A stretch of DNA of 64,000 bases from Leptolyngbya sp. FACHB-321 (GCF_014695975.1 NZ_JACJPI010000073.1:62001-126000), one strand, 5' to 3'; positions 27,776 to 36,841 are shown, counted from the first letter of the stretch. Notes: generated by a model not told the origin, from the letters alone. A program made the numbers and translations.

Positions 27776-29428
27776 TTAGCGAAGCCGCCCTGATCGCAGA
27801 ATGCTAACGATCAGCCAGAGTCCGAGAAAGCTGGCGGAGAAGAAGAGGACGCTGCTCACCCAAAACAACCGTCCTGTGCGATCGTTTGCCAGGATGGTCG
27901 CGGCACCCATAATCAACGCTCCAACGACGATACTGAACGAGAGACGGTTTGCAGAATCATCCACACTCCGGCGGAGCGGATCAAGATCCCGCAGGTTCAG
28001 ATTCCATTGAAGAGTTTCGGAAGTGACGCGATCGAGCAATATTTCTAGTTGGCGAGGCGATTGGAGAGAAAGGGTTTTGAGATCGAGCGCAGTACGTAAG
28101 AGTGCCTGGAGCGGTGCTTCCCCCACCAGTTGTCGTCGAAACAGATCAGTCATTAGCGGTTTGATCTGATCTGCCAGGTTAAAGTCGGGGTCAAGCTTAC
28201 GAGCAACACTTTCCAAATTTGCCAACGTTTTGGCATAGAGACCCATGTTGCCGGGAACGCGCAGGTGGTTTGCCCGAGCACGCTGAAGGATATCGTAAAA
28301 TAATTGGCTGAAGTTGACCTGTGCCAGATTGAGGTTGAAGTAGCGCCGCAACAGGCGATCGTAGTCACTTTCGAGTTGTGCCAGGTTAACTGTTTGCACT
28401 GATTCTGCTAGTTGCAGTGTGAGTTGGGTGCAACGTTGCGCGTCAAGGTTGACGATCGCCAGCAGCATTTCGGTCAAAACCTGCTGCGTGCGTGGATCGA
28501 GCCGCCCGACCATACCGCAGTCTAGCAGCGCCACACGACCATCTCTGAGATAGAACAGGTTGCCGGGATGCGGATCGGCATGAAAGAAGCCGTCGATGTA
28601 GATTTGCTGAAAGAAGGCATTCACTAGCAGACTCACGATCGCGCGACGTTCAGCCGTGGCATCACCACCATGACCAATGCCAGTGAAGTTCCCTTGCAGC
28701 AGCGGTACACCGTCTAGCCACTCCATCACCATCAGCCTTTCGGTGGTCAGCTCCCAGTAAATCTCGGGTACAACTAACTGCTTAGGGTCAAACCAACGAC
28801 TGCTAGAGAGGTTGCTGCGAAGCTGGTCAGTATGGGTGGCTTCCAACATGAAGTCTAGTTCGGCAAGGAGCGCAGTTGCAAATTCTTCTGCCAGCGCCTT
28901 GAGGTCGTAATACTTGCCAAAGTTCGTGCGTGAAACGAGATCTGCGAGACTGCGGATGAGCGCGATATCTTGATCAACGATCGCCTCAATGCCGGGACGC
29001 TGAATTTTTAGCGCAACTTCTCGCCCGTCTGCCAGGGTAGCGCGATGGGTTTGGGCGATCGATCCAGCCGCAACAGGTTGGTGATTAATGGTGGTAAACG
29101 ACTCTTCGAGCGGACGACGCAATTGCTGCCGAATCACCACTTCCACTTCTTGCCATGAAACAGGAGGCACTTCTGCCTGAAGTGCGGTGAGTGCCGTGAT
29201 GTACTCTGGCGGCAGCAAATCAGGTCGCGTACTCAGCAACTGCCCCAGCTTGACGTAGACGGGTCCCAGTTCAACCAGAATGTTGCGAAGGACAGCAGGC
29301 GGTGGCAGTTGCGGTTCTTCAGCTTTGGTACCTGTCAGCAGTCGTCGCATATAGCCCCAACCATTACGGAGGACAACTTCTGCGATTTCGCGCTGGCGAG
29401 CGCTCGATTGGGCGAGGCGAGAAAACAT
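27776..29428 (-). CDS. ABC1/AarF/UbiB atypical kinase family protein
   Basis: This 550-residue protein has the family-specific KxGQ-like motif in PVYVKLGQLLSTRPDLLPP, the Ala-rich loop region AAGSIAQTHRA, the ATP-site lysine in VALKIQRPG, and the catalytic and metal motifs FHADPHPGNLFY and LLDCGMVGRLD. Two hydrophobic helices close the C-terminus. UbiB-like proteins have ATPase activity and support isoprenoid quinone biosynthesis; in cyanobacteria and chloroplasts (ABC1K) they act in plastoquinone and tocopherol metabolism. Cyanobacteria have several paralogues, so the exact role is open. Confidence 0.92.
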   Translation of the reverse strand: MFSRLAQSSARQREIAEVVLRNGWGYMRRLLTGTKAEEPQLPPPAVLRNILVELGPVYVKLGQLLSTRPDLLPPEYITALTALQAEVPPVSWQEVEVVIRQQLRRPLEESFTTINHQPVAAGSIAQTHRATLADGREVALKIQRPGIEAIVDQDIALIRSLADLVSRTNFGKYYDLKALAEEFATALLAELDFMLEATHTDQLRSNLSSSRWFDPKQLVVPEIYWELTTERLMVMEWLDGVPLLQGNFTGIGHGGDATAERRAIVSLLVNAFFQQIYIDGFFHADPHPGNLFYLRDGRVALLDCGMVGRLDPRTQQVLTEMLLAIVNLDAQRCTQLTLQLAESVQTVNLAQLESDYDRLLRRYFNLNLAQVNFSQLFYDILQRARANHLRVPGNMGLYAKTLANLESVARKLDPDFNLADQIKPLMTDLFRRQLVGEAPLQALLRTALDLKTLSLQSPRQLEILLDRVTSETLQWNLNLRDLDPLRRSVDDSANRLSFSIVVGALIMGAATILANDRTGRLFWVSSVLFFSASFLGLWLIVSILRSGRLR

Positions 29429-29433
29429 TCTTA

Positions 29434-29511
29434 GTTGTTAGTGATGGTAGTGGTTAATTGGCGGGCGATCGTGATCACTGTAACAACTAACCACTAAAAC
29501 CTAACAACTAA
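29434..29511. repeat. Intergenic AACTAACCACTAAAAC-type repeats
   Basis: Tandem imperfect units of TAACAACTAA / CCACTAAAACC and a leftward complementary GTTGTTAGTG-type tract lie between the UbiB and ManC genes, like the 14121 repeat. Confidence 0.5.
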
Positions 29512-30590
29512 AGCAGATCTTTGAACTGTGGATTAGCTTGAATTTCTTTGAGCACTTGCTTGATTTCCTGAGTGCGGTCTTTTTTGACAATCAGGGTCAC
29601 GTTGCCATCACGTACGACGACCGTATCGTCTAACCCGATCGTCACGATTAGCTCCTCTGGCTTGGAGGCATAAAAAATCGCTCCATGAGTATCAAGCCCA
29701 ACGTGCGTGGCGAGTTCAACGTTGTCGTTTTCGCCTTTGAGCAAGCGCTCGATCGCATTCCAATCGCCCAAATCGTCCCAGCCAAACGCAACTGGTAGCA
29801 CGTATGCCTGCTGCGTTTTTTCCATTAGAGCATAGTCAATACTTTTCTTAGGCAGCGTAGGATAAGCGGCAACGCCCTGCGTTTCTAAAGGGCTAACAAT
29901 CTCAGGTGCGTAAACTCGCAGTTCATCCAGCGCTACACCCGCACGAAACACGAACATACCGCTGTTCCAGCTAAAGGTGCCCGTGGCAAGAAACTGTTCA
30001 GCCGTGTGGCGATCGGGTTTTTCTGTAAAACGGTTAACGCGATAGGCGGGAAAGTCCGCTTGCTCAACTTGGGCACCATAGACACCAACCTTATCGCCCG
30101 CCTGGATGTAGCCATAACCCGTTGAAGCAACCGTCGGCGTGATCCCCAGCGTGACGATCGCGGCTTCTTGAGCTGCAAGTGTAGCGGCAGCGTTCAGCGT
30201 TGCTTGAAAGGCAGCCTCATCAGCAATCCAGTGATCCGCTGGAAAAAAGCCGACAACCGCTTCTCTGCCATAGCGTTCAGCAATCTTCAAGGTACTCCAT
30301 GCCACGGCTGGTGCAGTGTCTCGACCTTCTGGCTCAACCAAAAGATTGTCTTCTGGCAGTTCTGGCAGTTGCTCTCGTACTCCATCTGCCAGATGAGCTG
30401 CTGTGACAACCCAAACAGACTGCCAGCCACCCGCGATCGCCAGCAAGCGGTCTGCGGTAGCCTGAAGCAGACTGCGTCCGCTCCCATCCAGGCTTAAAAA
30501 CTGTTTGGGGCGCTTTCTGCGGCTGAGGGGCCAAAAACGTTCGCCCTTGCCACCTGCAAGAATGACAGGCACCAGAGATTGATTAGTCAT
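29508..30590 (-). CDS. manC: Mannose-1-phosphate guanylyltransferase
   Basis: This 360-residue nucleotidyltransferase begins with the pyrophosphorylase signature VILAGGKGERFWPLSRRKRPKQ. Further motifs are VEPEGRDTAPAVA, the product-site FTEKPD, and FSWNSGMFVFRA, all typical of ManC-type enzymes that make GDP-mannose from mannose-1-phosphate and GTP. It lacks the C-terminal phosphomannose isomerase domain found in bifunctional forms. GDP-mannose feeds exopolysaccharide and glycolipid synthesis, which fits the export transporter and glycosyltransferase elsewhere in the window. Confidence 0.94.
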   Translation of the reverse strand: MTNQSLVPVILAGGKGERFWPLSRRKRPKQFLSLDGSGRSLLQATADRLLAIAGGWQSVWVVTAAHLADGVREQLPELPEDNLLVEPEGRDTAPAVAWSTLKIAERYGREAVVGFFPADHWIADEAAFQATLNAAATLAAQEAAIVTLGITPTVASTGYGYIQAGDKVGVYGAQVEQADFPAYRVNRFTEKPDRHTAEQFLATGTFSWNSGMFVFRAGVALDELRVYAPEIVSPLETQGVAAYPTLPKKSIDYALMEKTQQAYVLPVAFGWDDLGDWNAIERLLKGENDNVELATHVGLDTHGAIFYASKPEELIVTIGLDDTVVVRDGNVTLIVKKDRTQEIKQVLKEIQANPQFKDLL

Positions 30591-31556
30591 CGTTGGCGTT
30601 GGCTCCGTTAAGATTGGCTGCTGAAATAAGTGAAAAACATGGGTTTAAAAAGACGTATAGCTTTTGTACAGTATGGTGTGGCAACACCTCTACAGTCTGA
30701 TACGGCAACGCCTCTACCTCAAGGTGCTGCTGCTCATCTCGGTAAAACGTCAACCCGATTGCTTCGGGTCGATCTTAGGTGAGTGTCATCATTCTGCTGA
30801 TCGTTTTCTTTTCGCTTTACCTAATCTTGTCACCACACGATCAACATTAGAGACTGTGTAAAACCTAATGCATTTCTCCGGGTCGGGCGTATGTCTTACT
30901 TGCTACCATTACCAGCACCGAGCTGCATTAGCATAGGCTATACAATTATTTTCAAAAGATAGATTCTATTTATATATTCCTAATGGGGTCAGGTTTGATT
31001 TGTTACAAGGCAGCAACCAAATCTCAGTATGCACCAATGATAATTTTCTTTTGTTGAAGCGCTGCAACTCCTAAACAGCCGCTTTTGCACGATAAAAAAG
31101 CTGATTGTTGTCAGCAGCAAGCAATCGGTTATAGAAAAGACTAACGTTATAATCTGCGTTCTTTCGTAAGCAAATTACACCCATTTTTAAGGTGCCGCAA
31201 TCGCTGACTTATGGTAAAGTTCATGTGAAGTAGAAACACATTGCTTGCATCGGATTAAATGTATCTGTCGCAATGTTCTGACTCGTTTTGAGTGATGACT
31301 ACTAACGAAGCGAAAGCTTTTTCAGAGTGTCAGAAGAGCTGCATTAGTTCTTCTGTTGAGGTTTGAATTTAAAGTTGATTAGTTTAGTTTCGAGCGCAAT
31401 AGTAACTCGCCGAAGTCTTAATTGCCTTGATAGCAGTGCGTTTCATTATTTCTCAACCACCTTATAATCCCGCCAAAGAGCTTGTTTGCTAATGATATCT
31501 CCACAGAAATGTTGTGAGGTCAGCTTCAGTATCTTATCAATATGGAGGTCATACTA
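30591..31556. other. Long non-coding stretch upstream of the glycosyltransferase
   Basis: Nearly 1 kb between divergent genes lacks any credible long open frame. It holds a small hairpin near 30750 (ACCCGA/TCGGGT), two TATAAT boxes near 31150 and 31463 without good -35 partners, and no tRNA cloverleaf. It could be a long regulatory leader or host a non-coding RNA, but I see no known family. Confidence 0.5.
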
Positions 31557-31646
31557 ATGTGCGTCAGAGATTCAATTTACTCCTGTTTCCATCTTCGGAG
31601 CGATGCAGGAACAGCATCTATCTTCATAGAATTAGTTTCCGTTTAG
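31557..31646 (+). CDS. Candidate 29-residue peptide with a strong ribosome binding site
   Basis: ATG 31557 has GGAGG 8 bp upstream, one of the best Shine-Dalgarno arrangements in the window. The frame encodes MCVRDSIYSCFHLRSDAG and ends IELVSV before TAG at 31644-31646, 99 bp ahead of the glycosyltransferase start. It has two cysteines and no homologue I recognise. It might be a leader peptide or a small protein, or the signal may be accidental. Confidence 0.3.
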   Translation: MCVRDSIYSCFHLRSDAGTASIFIELVSV

Positions 31647-31745
31647 CAATGAATGAAGAAGGTAAGGTCTGCCTCTAAAAAGGCAAACTCGGGACTCGTC
31701 ACGCCTAATGCTTGTCAACGCTAGTAAAAGTGAAGCTCACACATC

Positions 31746-33038
31746 ATGGTTTCTTTTAGTCGAAAACGCATTGCTCTGATCTCTGTCCACGGTGATCCTG
31801 CGATTGAAATTGGGAAAGAAGAAGCAGGCGGTCAAAATGTTTATGTGCATCATGTTGGCGAAGCGCTGTCAAAACAGGGATGGCAGGTTGATATGTTCAC
31901 TCGCCGCGCTAATCCTGAGCAACCCGCGATCGTGCAACACACTCCCCACTGCCGCACCATTCGTTTGACAGCAGGGCCGCAAGAGTTCATACCACGAGAC
32001 GAGCTTTTTGAGTTTTTGCCAGAATTTATAGAGGGATTTTTGGCATTTCAGGAGCAGTTAGAAACTCCTTATCTTTTGATTCATAGTAATTACTGGTTGT
32101 CGTCTTGGGTTGGTATGCAACTTTGCAAAAAGCTGTCACTTCCACAGGTGCATACCTACCATTCTCTGGGAGCAGTCAAGTACAAAGCCACTCCCACAGT
32201 GCCGCTTATTGCCAAGACTCGGCTAGACATTGAGAAAACGTGCTTAGAAACAGTCACTCGCGTTGTGGCTACCAGTCCTCAAGAGCGGGATCATATGCGA
32301 TCGCTCGTTTCGACTCGTGGCAACATTGACATCATTCCCTGTGGCACACGCATTAATCATTTTGGTACGGTGACTCAGGAGGAGGCGCGCCATACGCTGG
32401 GGATCACACCGGAGGAGAAAGTCATTCTTTACGTGGGTCGCTTCGATCCTCGCAAAGGCATTGAAACCTTAGTGCGAGCAGTGCATCAGTGCCGTACTCG
32501 GGAAACCGAAAAAGTGCGGCTTATTATTGGTGGTGGCAGTCGCCCCGGTCATAGTGACGGCAAGGAACGCGAGCGCATCGAAAGCATCGTAGCCGAACTG
32601 GGCATTGGAAACATTACTCAGTTTCCTGGACGGCTCAGCCAGGATGATTTACCCGTTTATTATGCGGCTGCGGATGTTTGCGTTGTGCCCAGTCACTATG
32701 AACCGTTTGGGTTAGTGACGATCGAAGCAATGGCGTGTGGTACGCCTGTTGTGGGGAGCGACGTCGGCGGGTTGCAGTTTACAGTAGTGCCAGAAAAAAC
32801 CGGACTGCTAGCACCCCCCAAAGATGAAGCTGCCTTTGCAGACGCGATCGATCGTATTCTCCTGAACCCAGAATGGCGTAACCAACTGGGGCAGGCAGCG
32901 AGAAAGCGAGTTGAAACGAAGTTTAGCTGGGATGGAGTGGCAACTCAACTAGGTGAACTTTACGAAACACTGATTGAAGAATCGTCTCAAGCGGCGGCTC
33001 AAGAAGTGTCCGAAGCCCTTACTCAAGTGAGTGCGTAA
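31746..33038 (+). CDS. Glycosyltransferase family 4 (GT-B) protein
   Basis: This 430-residue GT-B enzyme has the N-terminal acceptor domain signature EAGGQNVYVHHVGEAL and the C-terminal nucleotide-sugar site HYEPFGLVTIEAMACGTPVVGS with the EX7E glutamates. The N-terminal part, starting ISVHGDPAIEIGKEEAGGQN, resembles the sucrose-phosphate synthase/MshA branch of GT4. It would transfer a sugar from a nucleotide donor in the cytoplasm; donor and acceptor are not deducible. A clear terminator follows. Confidence 0.9.
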   Translation: MVSFSRKRIALISVHGDPAIEIGKEEAGGQNVYVHHVGEALSKQGWQVDMFTRRANPEQPAIVQHTPHCRTIRLTAGPQEFIPRDELFEFLPEFIEGFLAFQEQLETPYLLIHSNYWLSSWVGMQLCKKLSLPQVHTYHSLGAVKYKATPTVPLIAKTRLDIEKTCLETVTRVVATSPQERDHMRSLVSTRGNIDIIPCGTRINHFGTVTQEEARHTLGITPEEKVILYVGRFDPRKGIETLVRAVHQCRTRETEKVRLIIGGGSRPGHSDGKERERIESIVAELGIGNITQFPGRLSQDDLPVYYAAADVCVVPSHYEPFGLVTIEAMACGTPVVGSDVGGLQFTVVPEKTGLLAPPKDEAAFADAIDRILLNPEWRNQLGQAARKRVETKFSWDGVATQLGELYETLIEESSQAAAQEVSEALTQVSA

Positions 33039-33108
33039 GTCAGACAGAGTCTACAACAGCCGTTTGTCACTGCTCTTAATTGCAATCCATCACTTGCGAC
33101 TAACTCAG

Positions 33109-33141
33109 CTTGAGGGGTGAAAGTATTTTTTGCCCCTCAAG
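33109..33141. terminator. Bidirectional terminator hairpin between convergent genes
   Basis: CTTGAGGGG (33109-33117) and CCCCTCAAG (33133-33141) form a perfect 9-bp stem with a loop containing T6, between the stops of the glycosyltransferase and PPTase genes. Confidence 0.65.
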
Positions 33142-33147
33142 TTGGAC

Positions 33148-33843
33148 TCAACATTCTCGGTAGACGAGCGATCGCTCTGGTGCGTTCATAGCAACCGCTC
33201 CTATATAGTTCGGTGCAGGTGTAAAGAGCTGTAGTGACCATGCACGCGTTGATGCGTTATCATGCCGCACCAGTTTTGCAGTGTCATGTTGAAGGCAAAC
33301 TTCGATCGCGCTTAGGCTCATCAAGCCATTGCCAGTAGCCTTTAATACCGCTTCTTTGCACGTCCAGTGCTGAAAGAAGGAGCGTAAGCAACGATCGCCC
33401 TCTAAGGCATGAATCGCGGCGTGTTCTCGTGGTGTAAAAAAGCGCTGTGTTAGATTTTCTAAGTCAGCAACCGGGCGGAAATATTCTAAGTCGATGCCGA
33501 TCGCTTGCTGATAGGCGACCGCGCAAACCATCAAGTCTTCTGAATGTGAAAGATTGAATTCTAGCCCAACGCTTGCCAATGGCTCAGCTAGCGCGGGTTT
33601 GCCTTTGTCACCATAGCGAAACTGCACACGATCGGGCGATGTATTCAAGTAGCGTCCCAAAAGTGCACGCAAAGTCCCCCGACTGACAATGAAGCGATCG
33701 CGATCGCGCGGAAAGCGAAATCGTTCTGCTCGTGCTTTCTCATCAGGCGAGAGCGTTTGCGCTAGTTGCTGGCAGTCGTTTGACGAACGCACTAGATTAG
33801 TTTGCCAGACATGGATTTCGGTCTCTGTCAGCGTCAGGCTCAC
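33148..33843 (-). CDS. 4'-phosphopantetheinyl transferase (Sfp/HetI type)
   Basis: This 231-residue enzyme starts at GTG 33843 with GAGGAG 6 bp upstream. Diagnostic motifs are RFRFPRDRDRFIVSRGTLR, LEFNLSHSEDLMVCAV, the magnesium site IGIDLEYFRP, and the WTCKEAVLKATGNGL helix. Sfp/HetI-type PPTases of about 230 residues transfer the pantetheine arm of CoA to carrier domains of NRPS, PKS and often fatty-acid synthase ACP. It is the only PPTase in the window and the obvious activator for the carrier domain of the NRPS at 49 kb, although cyanobacteria often have just one such enzyme for all carriers. Confidence 0.93.
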   Translation of the reverse strand: MSLTLTETEIHVWQTNLVRSSNDCQQLAQTLSPDEKARAERFRFPRDRDRFIVSRGTLRALLGRYLNTSPDRVQFRYGDKGKPALAEPLASVGLEFNLSHSEDLMVCAVAYQQAIGIDLEYFRPVADLENLTQRFFTPREHAAIHALEGDRCLRSFFQHWTCKEAVLKATGNGLMSLSAIEVCLQHDTAKLVRHDNASTRAWSLQLFTPAPNYIGAVAMNAPERSLVYREC

Positions 33844-33861
33844 AAAACGCTCCTCACACCG

Positions 33862-34749
33862 TTACACTTCAATCTCCTGAAGCCATCCCAAAATGAGTGG
33901 ATTGACGACTTCTGGGCGATCGTCATGAGGACAGTGACCCGTATCAGGGATAGACACAAACTTGAGTGGATGCGACGCAGCATGCTTCTGATAGATAGCA
34001 GCACCTGCGATCGGTGTCCAGGGATCATCGGCACCCCAGAGCACCAGCAGCGGTTGGCTAACCCTGGGCAATAGTTCGGCAGGGCTAGGACCAGGCGGCG
34101 CAGTCAAGACAGAGGCAAACACTTTTTGGGCACCTTCATCGCAGGAAGGAGCGTAGAGCATATCTACCAGTTCGTCGGTTATGGCGTCTCGGTTGCGGTA
34201 CACCTGCGACAAGGTACGACGGATACGATGCTTTTGGCGAATCTGGTTGAAGACGAAACCACCAAAGCGCGGCGATCGCACCAAATTATTAAAGGTCGCC
34301 ATGATGAACCGTAGCGGTGGAGCCAACTCACCAGGGCGATGGTTCATACCGCCAGCGCAGTTAAGTAAGACGCTGCCAGCAGCCGTTTCGGGATGATCTG
34401 CCAACATCATCAGGCACAGCAGCCCCCCGATCGAGTTCCCGACAAAGACGGTGGGCGCTTGAATATGGGCGCTCCAGAAATCCTTCAACAACGCCTGCCA
34501 AAGCTCTAGACTGTAGTCGAGCGCTGGTTTTGCCGAGCCGCCAAACCCTAACAGGTCGATCGCAAACACCCGATAACCACCAGCTGCCAGCACTGGAATA
34601 TTCTGCCGCCAATGACCAAGCGATGCGCCAAAGCCATGTACCAGCAGGAGCGGTGTGCCTGTACCGACGACAGTGTATTGAATCGAGTAACCGCGCCATT
34701 CCCAGGTAAGCTTCTCAAGGGGCGCGAGGGTCAATTGTTGAGTCACCAC
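33862..34749 (-). CDS. Alpha/beta hydrolase
   Basis: This 295-residue protein has a complete catalytic set: oxyanion segment LLVHGFGASLGHWRQN, nucleophile elbow GNSIGG with serine, the acid loop LWGADDPWTP, and the histidine in PDTGHCPHDDRPE. The start is one of two adjacent GTG codons at 34749. It belongs to the large plant/cyanobacterial epoxide-hydrolase-like group (pheophytinase/haloperoxidase relatives). It precedes the PPTase gene by only 18 bp on the same strand, so they may be co-transcribed. Confidence 0.9.
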   Translation of the reverse strand: MVTQQLTLAPLEKLTWEWRGYSIQYTVVGTGTPLLLVHGFGASLGHWRQNIPVLAAGGYRVFAIDLLGFGGSAKPALDYSLELWQALLKDFWSAHIQAPTVFVGNSIGGLLCLMMLADHPETAAGSVLLNCAGGMNHRPGELAPPLRFIMATFNNLVRSPRFGGFVFNQIRQKHRIRRTLSQVYRNRDAITDELVDMLYAPSCDEGAQKVFASVLTAPPGPSPAELLPRVSQPLLVLWGADDPWTPIAGAAIYQKHAASHPLKFVSIPDTGHCPHDDRPEVVNPLILGWLQEIEV

Positions 34750-34854
34750 GGCTTTTTATGAAGAATTCTAAACATCTTCATCATAGTATTCTGTAAGCGA
34801 ATCTAGCTATGGCGCTGTAAGCGCGTTGACTTAAATTAAGCACCAAAATCGCTC

Positions 34855-35346
34855 GTGACAAATCTTCCTCCACCCTGGCAGCAACCGCATGTGATTCGCC
34901 ATAGCAAACGGTTATTACGCAGCTTTCAGCACTGGCTCGATCGCCCACTTTTAAACCTGCAAGGCTCTCCGACAGCGATCGCCGAAGCACTGTTCAACGC
35001 TCCCTTCGTTGTGGTTTCGCATGGCACAGAGGCAGATCCCCTGCTGAACTATGGCAACCAAGCAGCACTGTCACTTTGGGAAATGGACTGGGCACAGTTC
35101 ACCCAAACGCCATCGCGTCTGACCGCAGAACCCGTGGAACGAGCCGAGCGCGATCGCCTCCTTGCCCAGGCAAAAGCCAACGGTTATATCAGCGACTACC
35201 AGGGCATCCGCATCTCTAGCACCGGACAACGCTTTTGGATTCAGGCGGCTGTGATTTGGGATGTGCTGGATGAACAAAATCAACGGTGTGGACAGGCAGC
35301 AAAGTTTGCTCGGTGGAAGTTTGTTGAGAGGAAGGACGAAGGATGA
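34855..35346 (+). CDS. MEKHLA domain protein
   Basis: This 163-residue protein starts at GTG 34855. It matches the MEKHLA family, a PAS-like domain known from cyanobacteria and from the C-terminus of plant HD-ZIP III regulators: FNAPFVVVSHGTEADPLLNYGNQAALSLWE and then ISSTGQRFWIQAAVIWDVLDE. The fold suggests a small-molecule or redox sensor, but no output domain is attached and no ligand is known. It is divergent from the alpha/beta hydrolase gene. Confidence 0.87.
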   Translation: MTNLPPPWQQPHVIRHSKRLLRSFQHWLDRPLLNLQGSPTAIAEALFNAPFVVVSHGTEADPLLNYGNQAALSLWEMDWAQFTQTPSRLTAEPVERAERDRLLAQAKANGYISDYQGIRISSTGQRFWIQAAVIWDVLDEQNQRCGQAAKFARWKFVERKDEG

Positions 35347-35394
35347 GGTCTAAAGGTTAAGGGATGAAGGTAAAAGTAATTCAAAACTCAAAAC

Positions 35395-35420
35395 TTAAGA
35401 CTCAAAGAGGACAGTCTTAA
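35395..35420 (+). repeat. Small inverted repeat after the MEKHLA gene
   Basis: TTAAGACT and AGTCTTAA (8-bp arms, 10-nt spacer) follow a tract of AACTCAAAACTT repeat sequence. No T-run, so a terminator role is uncertain. Confidence 0.4.
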
Positions 35421-35567
35421 TGCCATCATCTCGTCAGCCCATCTAAATGTTGTAATTGATGTGTTGAGCATCACAAATGGTTCGAGCTTGCATCCTTCTT
35501 ACGGTCGAGGGCAGAAACAGACATTAGCGGTAAGCTTGAGGCGTTCAATCTATCTGCTTGCTTGATT

Positions 35568-35717
35568 ATGGCAACCCCAAATAGTCAACCTAACTTTTTC
35601 GTCCGGTACCTTTCTCTTGCCCCTGTTCTTGCGGTCGTCTCAACATCTGTTGCAGTTTCTACTTGGGCAGTCTTTAACTACTTTTTCCCAGATCTGCTCT
35701 TTCATCCCATGCCATAA
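35568..35717 (+). CDS. psaJ: Photosystem I subunit PsaJ-like peptide
   Basis: An open frame of 49 codons encodes MATPNSQPNFFVRYLSLAPV, one hydrophobic helix, and FNYFFPDLLFHPMP. The blocks FxRYLSxAPVLA and FYPDLLFHPL are the hallmarks of PsaJ, a single-helix photosystem I subunit that neighbours PsaF and chlorophylls at the complex edge. It differs from typical PsaJ in the helix: the usual WMTITA-like segment is replaced by VSTSVAVSTWAV, and the N-terminus is extended by about eight residues. psaJ normally follows psaF; here it stands alone, so it may be a divergent second copy. A long hairpin follows. Confidence 0.82.
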   Translation: MATPNSQPNFFVRYLSLAPVLAVVSTSVAVSTWAVFNYFFPDLLFHPMP

Positions 35718-35790
35718 AGTGCGGTTTCATCCTATGTCTTACAGCGTAAAGGGTTCGAGGCTGTAAGCATTTACCGCAGCCTTTTACACG

Positions 35791-35838
35791 AAGCTTGACA
35801 ATCCTCTCTTCTAAAATAGGAGGGGGATTGCCAAGCTT
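35791..35838 (+). terminator. Long hairpin downstream of the psaJ-like gene
   Basis: AAGCTTG pairs with CAAGCTT, then CAATCC with GGATTG and CTC with GAG across an AT-rich loop. A second small palindrome TGCTTTAAAGCA and then GTTTTTG follow at 35841-35859, completing a terminator-like pair. Confidence 0.75.
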
Positions 35839-35923
35839 TGTTGCTTTAAAGCAGTTTTTGTAGAACACGATCGCGCTCCAGTCTGCCGAAACCGCTTCAC
35901 CCATTCAGTGATGCTTCCTTTTC

Positions 35924-36841
35924 ATGGCTCTACCGATCGTCTATCACCCCAATTACGTCGCGCCATTGCCAGAAGGACATCGGTTTCCCATGCCGAAGTT
36001 TCGGATGCTGTATGAAACGCTGCTGAGGGATGGTGTGGCGGATATAGCGCAGTTTCATACTCCAGAGCGATCGCCGCAAGAGTGGCTAGAACTGGTACAT
36101 ACGCCAGAGTATGTGCAGGCATACTGCGAGGGCACGCTGGATGCTAAAGCACAACGACGGATTGGGTTGCCGTGGAGTCTAGAGTTGGTACAGCGGACAT
36201 GTGTAGCGGTTGGCGGCAGCGTTCTCACTGCTAAGTTGGCATTGCAGTATGGCTTGGCATGCAATACAGCAGGCGGCACCCATCATGCGTTTCCTGCTTA
36301 CGGTTCGGGATTTTGCATTTTTAATGATCTGGCGATCGCCGCCCGTGTCCTACAAAAATTAGGGCTGGTGCAGACGGTTTTAATTGTCGATTTAGACGTG
36401 CATCAAGGGGACGGCACCGCGTTCATTTTTCAGGATGATCCTAGTGTGTTTACGTTCTCCATGCACTGCGAAGTCAACTTTCCAGGCACGAAGCAACATA
36501 GTGATCTGGATGTGCCGCTGCCGGAAGGGATGGAAGATGATGCTTACCTGCAAACATTGGCAGACTACTTGCCAGCCTTGCTAACTGACGTAAAGCCAGA
36601 TTTAGTGCTGTATGACGCTGGCGTTGACCCCCATTTTGGCGATCGTCTGGGCAAATTGTGCCTTACCGATACCGGGCTGTTTCGGCGTGAAATGCAAGTG
36701 CTCAGTACGTGCGTAGCTTATGGAACAGCGATCGCCTGTGTTATTGGTGGCGGTTATGCCGATGATTTGCAAGCCCTTGTCTATCGTCATGCGCTCCTGC
36801 ATCGCGCTGCCAGCGACGTGTACCGACAGTTTCGGCTGTAG
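35924..36841 (+). CDS. Histone deacetylase family protein (class II-like)
   Basis: This 305-residue zinc-dependent deacetylase-fold protein has the conserved histidine pair in AGGTHHAFPAYGSGFC, the zinc ligands D and H in VLIVDLDVHQGDGTA, and the third aspartate in LYDAGVDPHFGDRLG, plus the glycine-rich IGGGYADD. Bacterial members act on acetylpolyamines, acetylated proteins or acetoin-related substrates; cyanobacterial substrate is unknown. It starts at ATG 35924 and stands alone. Confidence 0.92.
   Translation: MALPIVYHPNYVAPLPEGHRFPMPKFRMLYETLLRDGVADIAQFHTPERSPQEWLELVHTPEYVQAYCEGTLDAKAQRRIGLPWSLELVQRTCVAVGGSVLTAKLALQYGLACNTAGGTHHAFPAYGSGFCIFNDLAIAARVLQKLGLVQTVLIVDLDVHQGDGTAFIFQDDPSVFTFSMHCEVNFPGTKQHSDLDVPLPEGMEDDAYLQTLADYLPALLTDVKPDLVLYDAGVDPHFGDRLGKLCLTDTGLFRREMQVLSTCVAYGTAIACVIGGGYADDLQALVYRHALLHRAASDVYRQFRL

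Noticed and set aside
30664-30861. 65-codon frame after the manC start region
   Set aside because: No ribosome site and unusual composition; it spans a small hairpin and does not resemble any protein.
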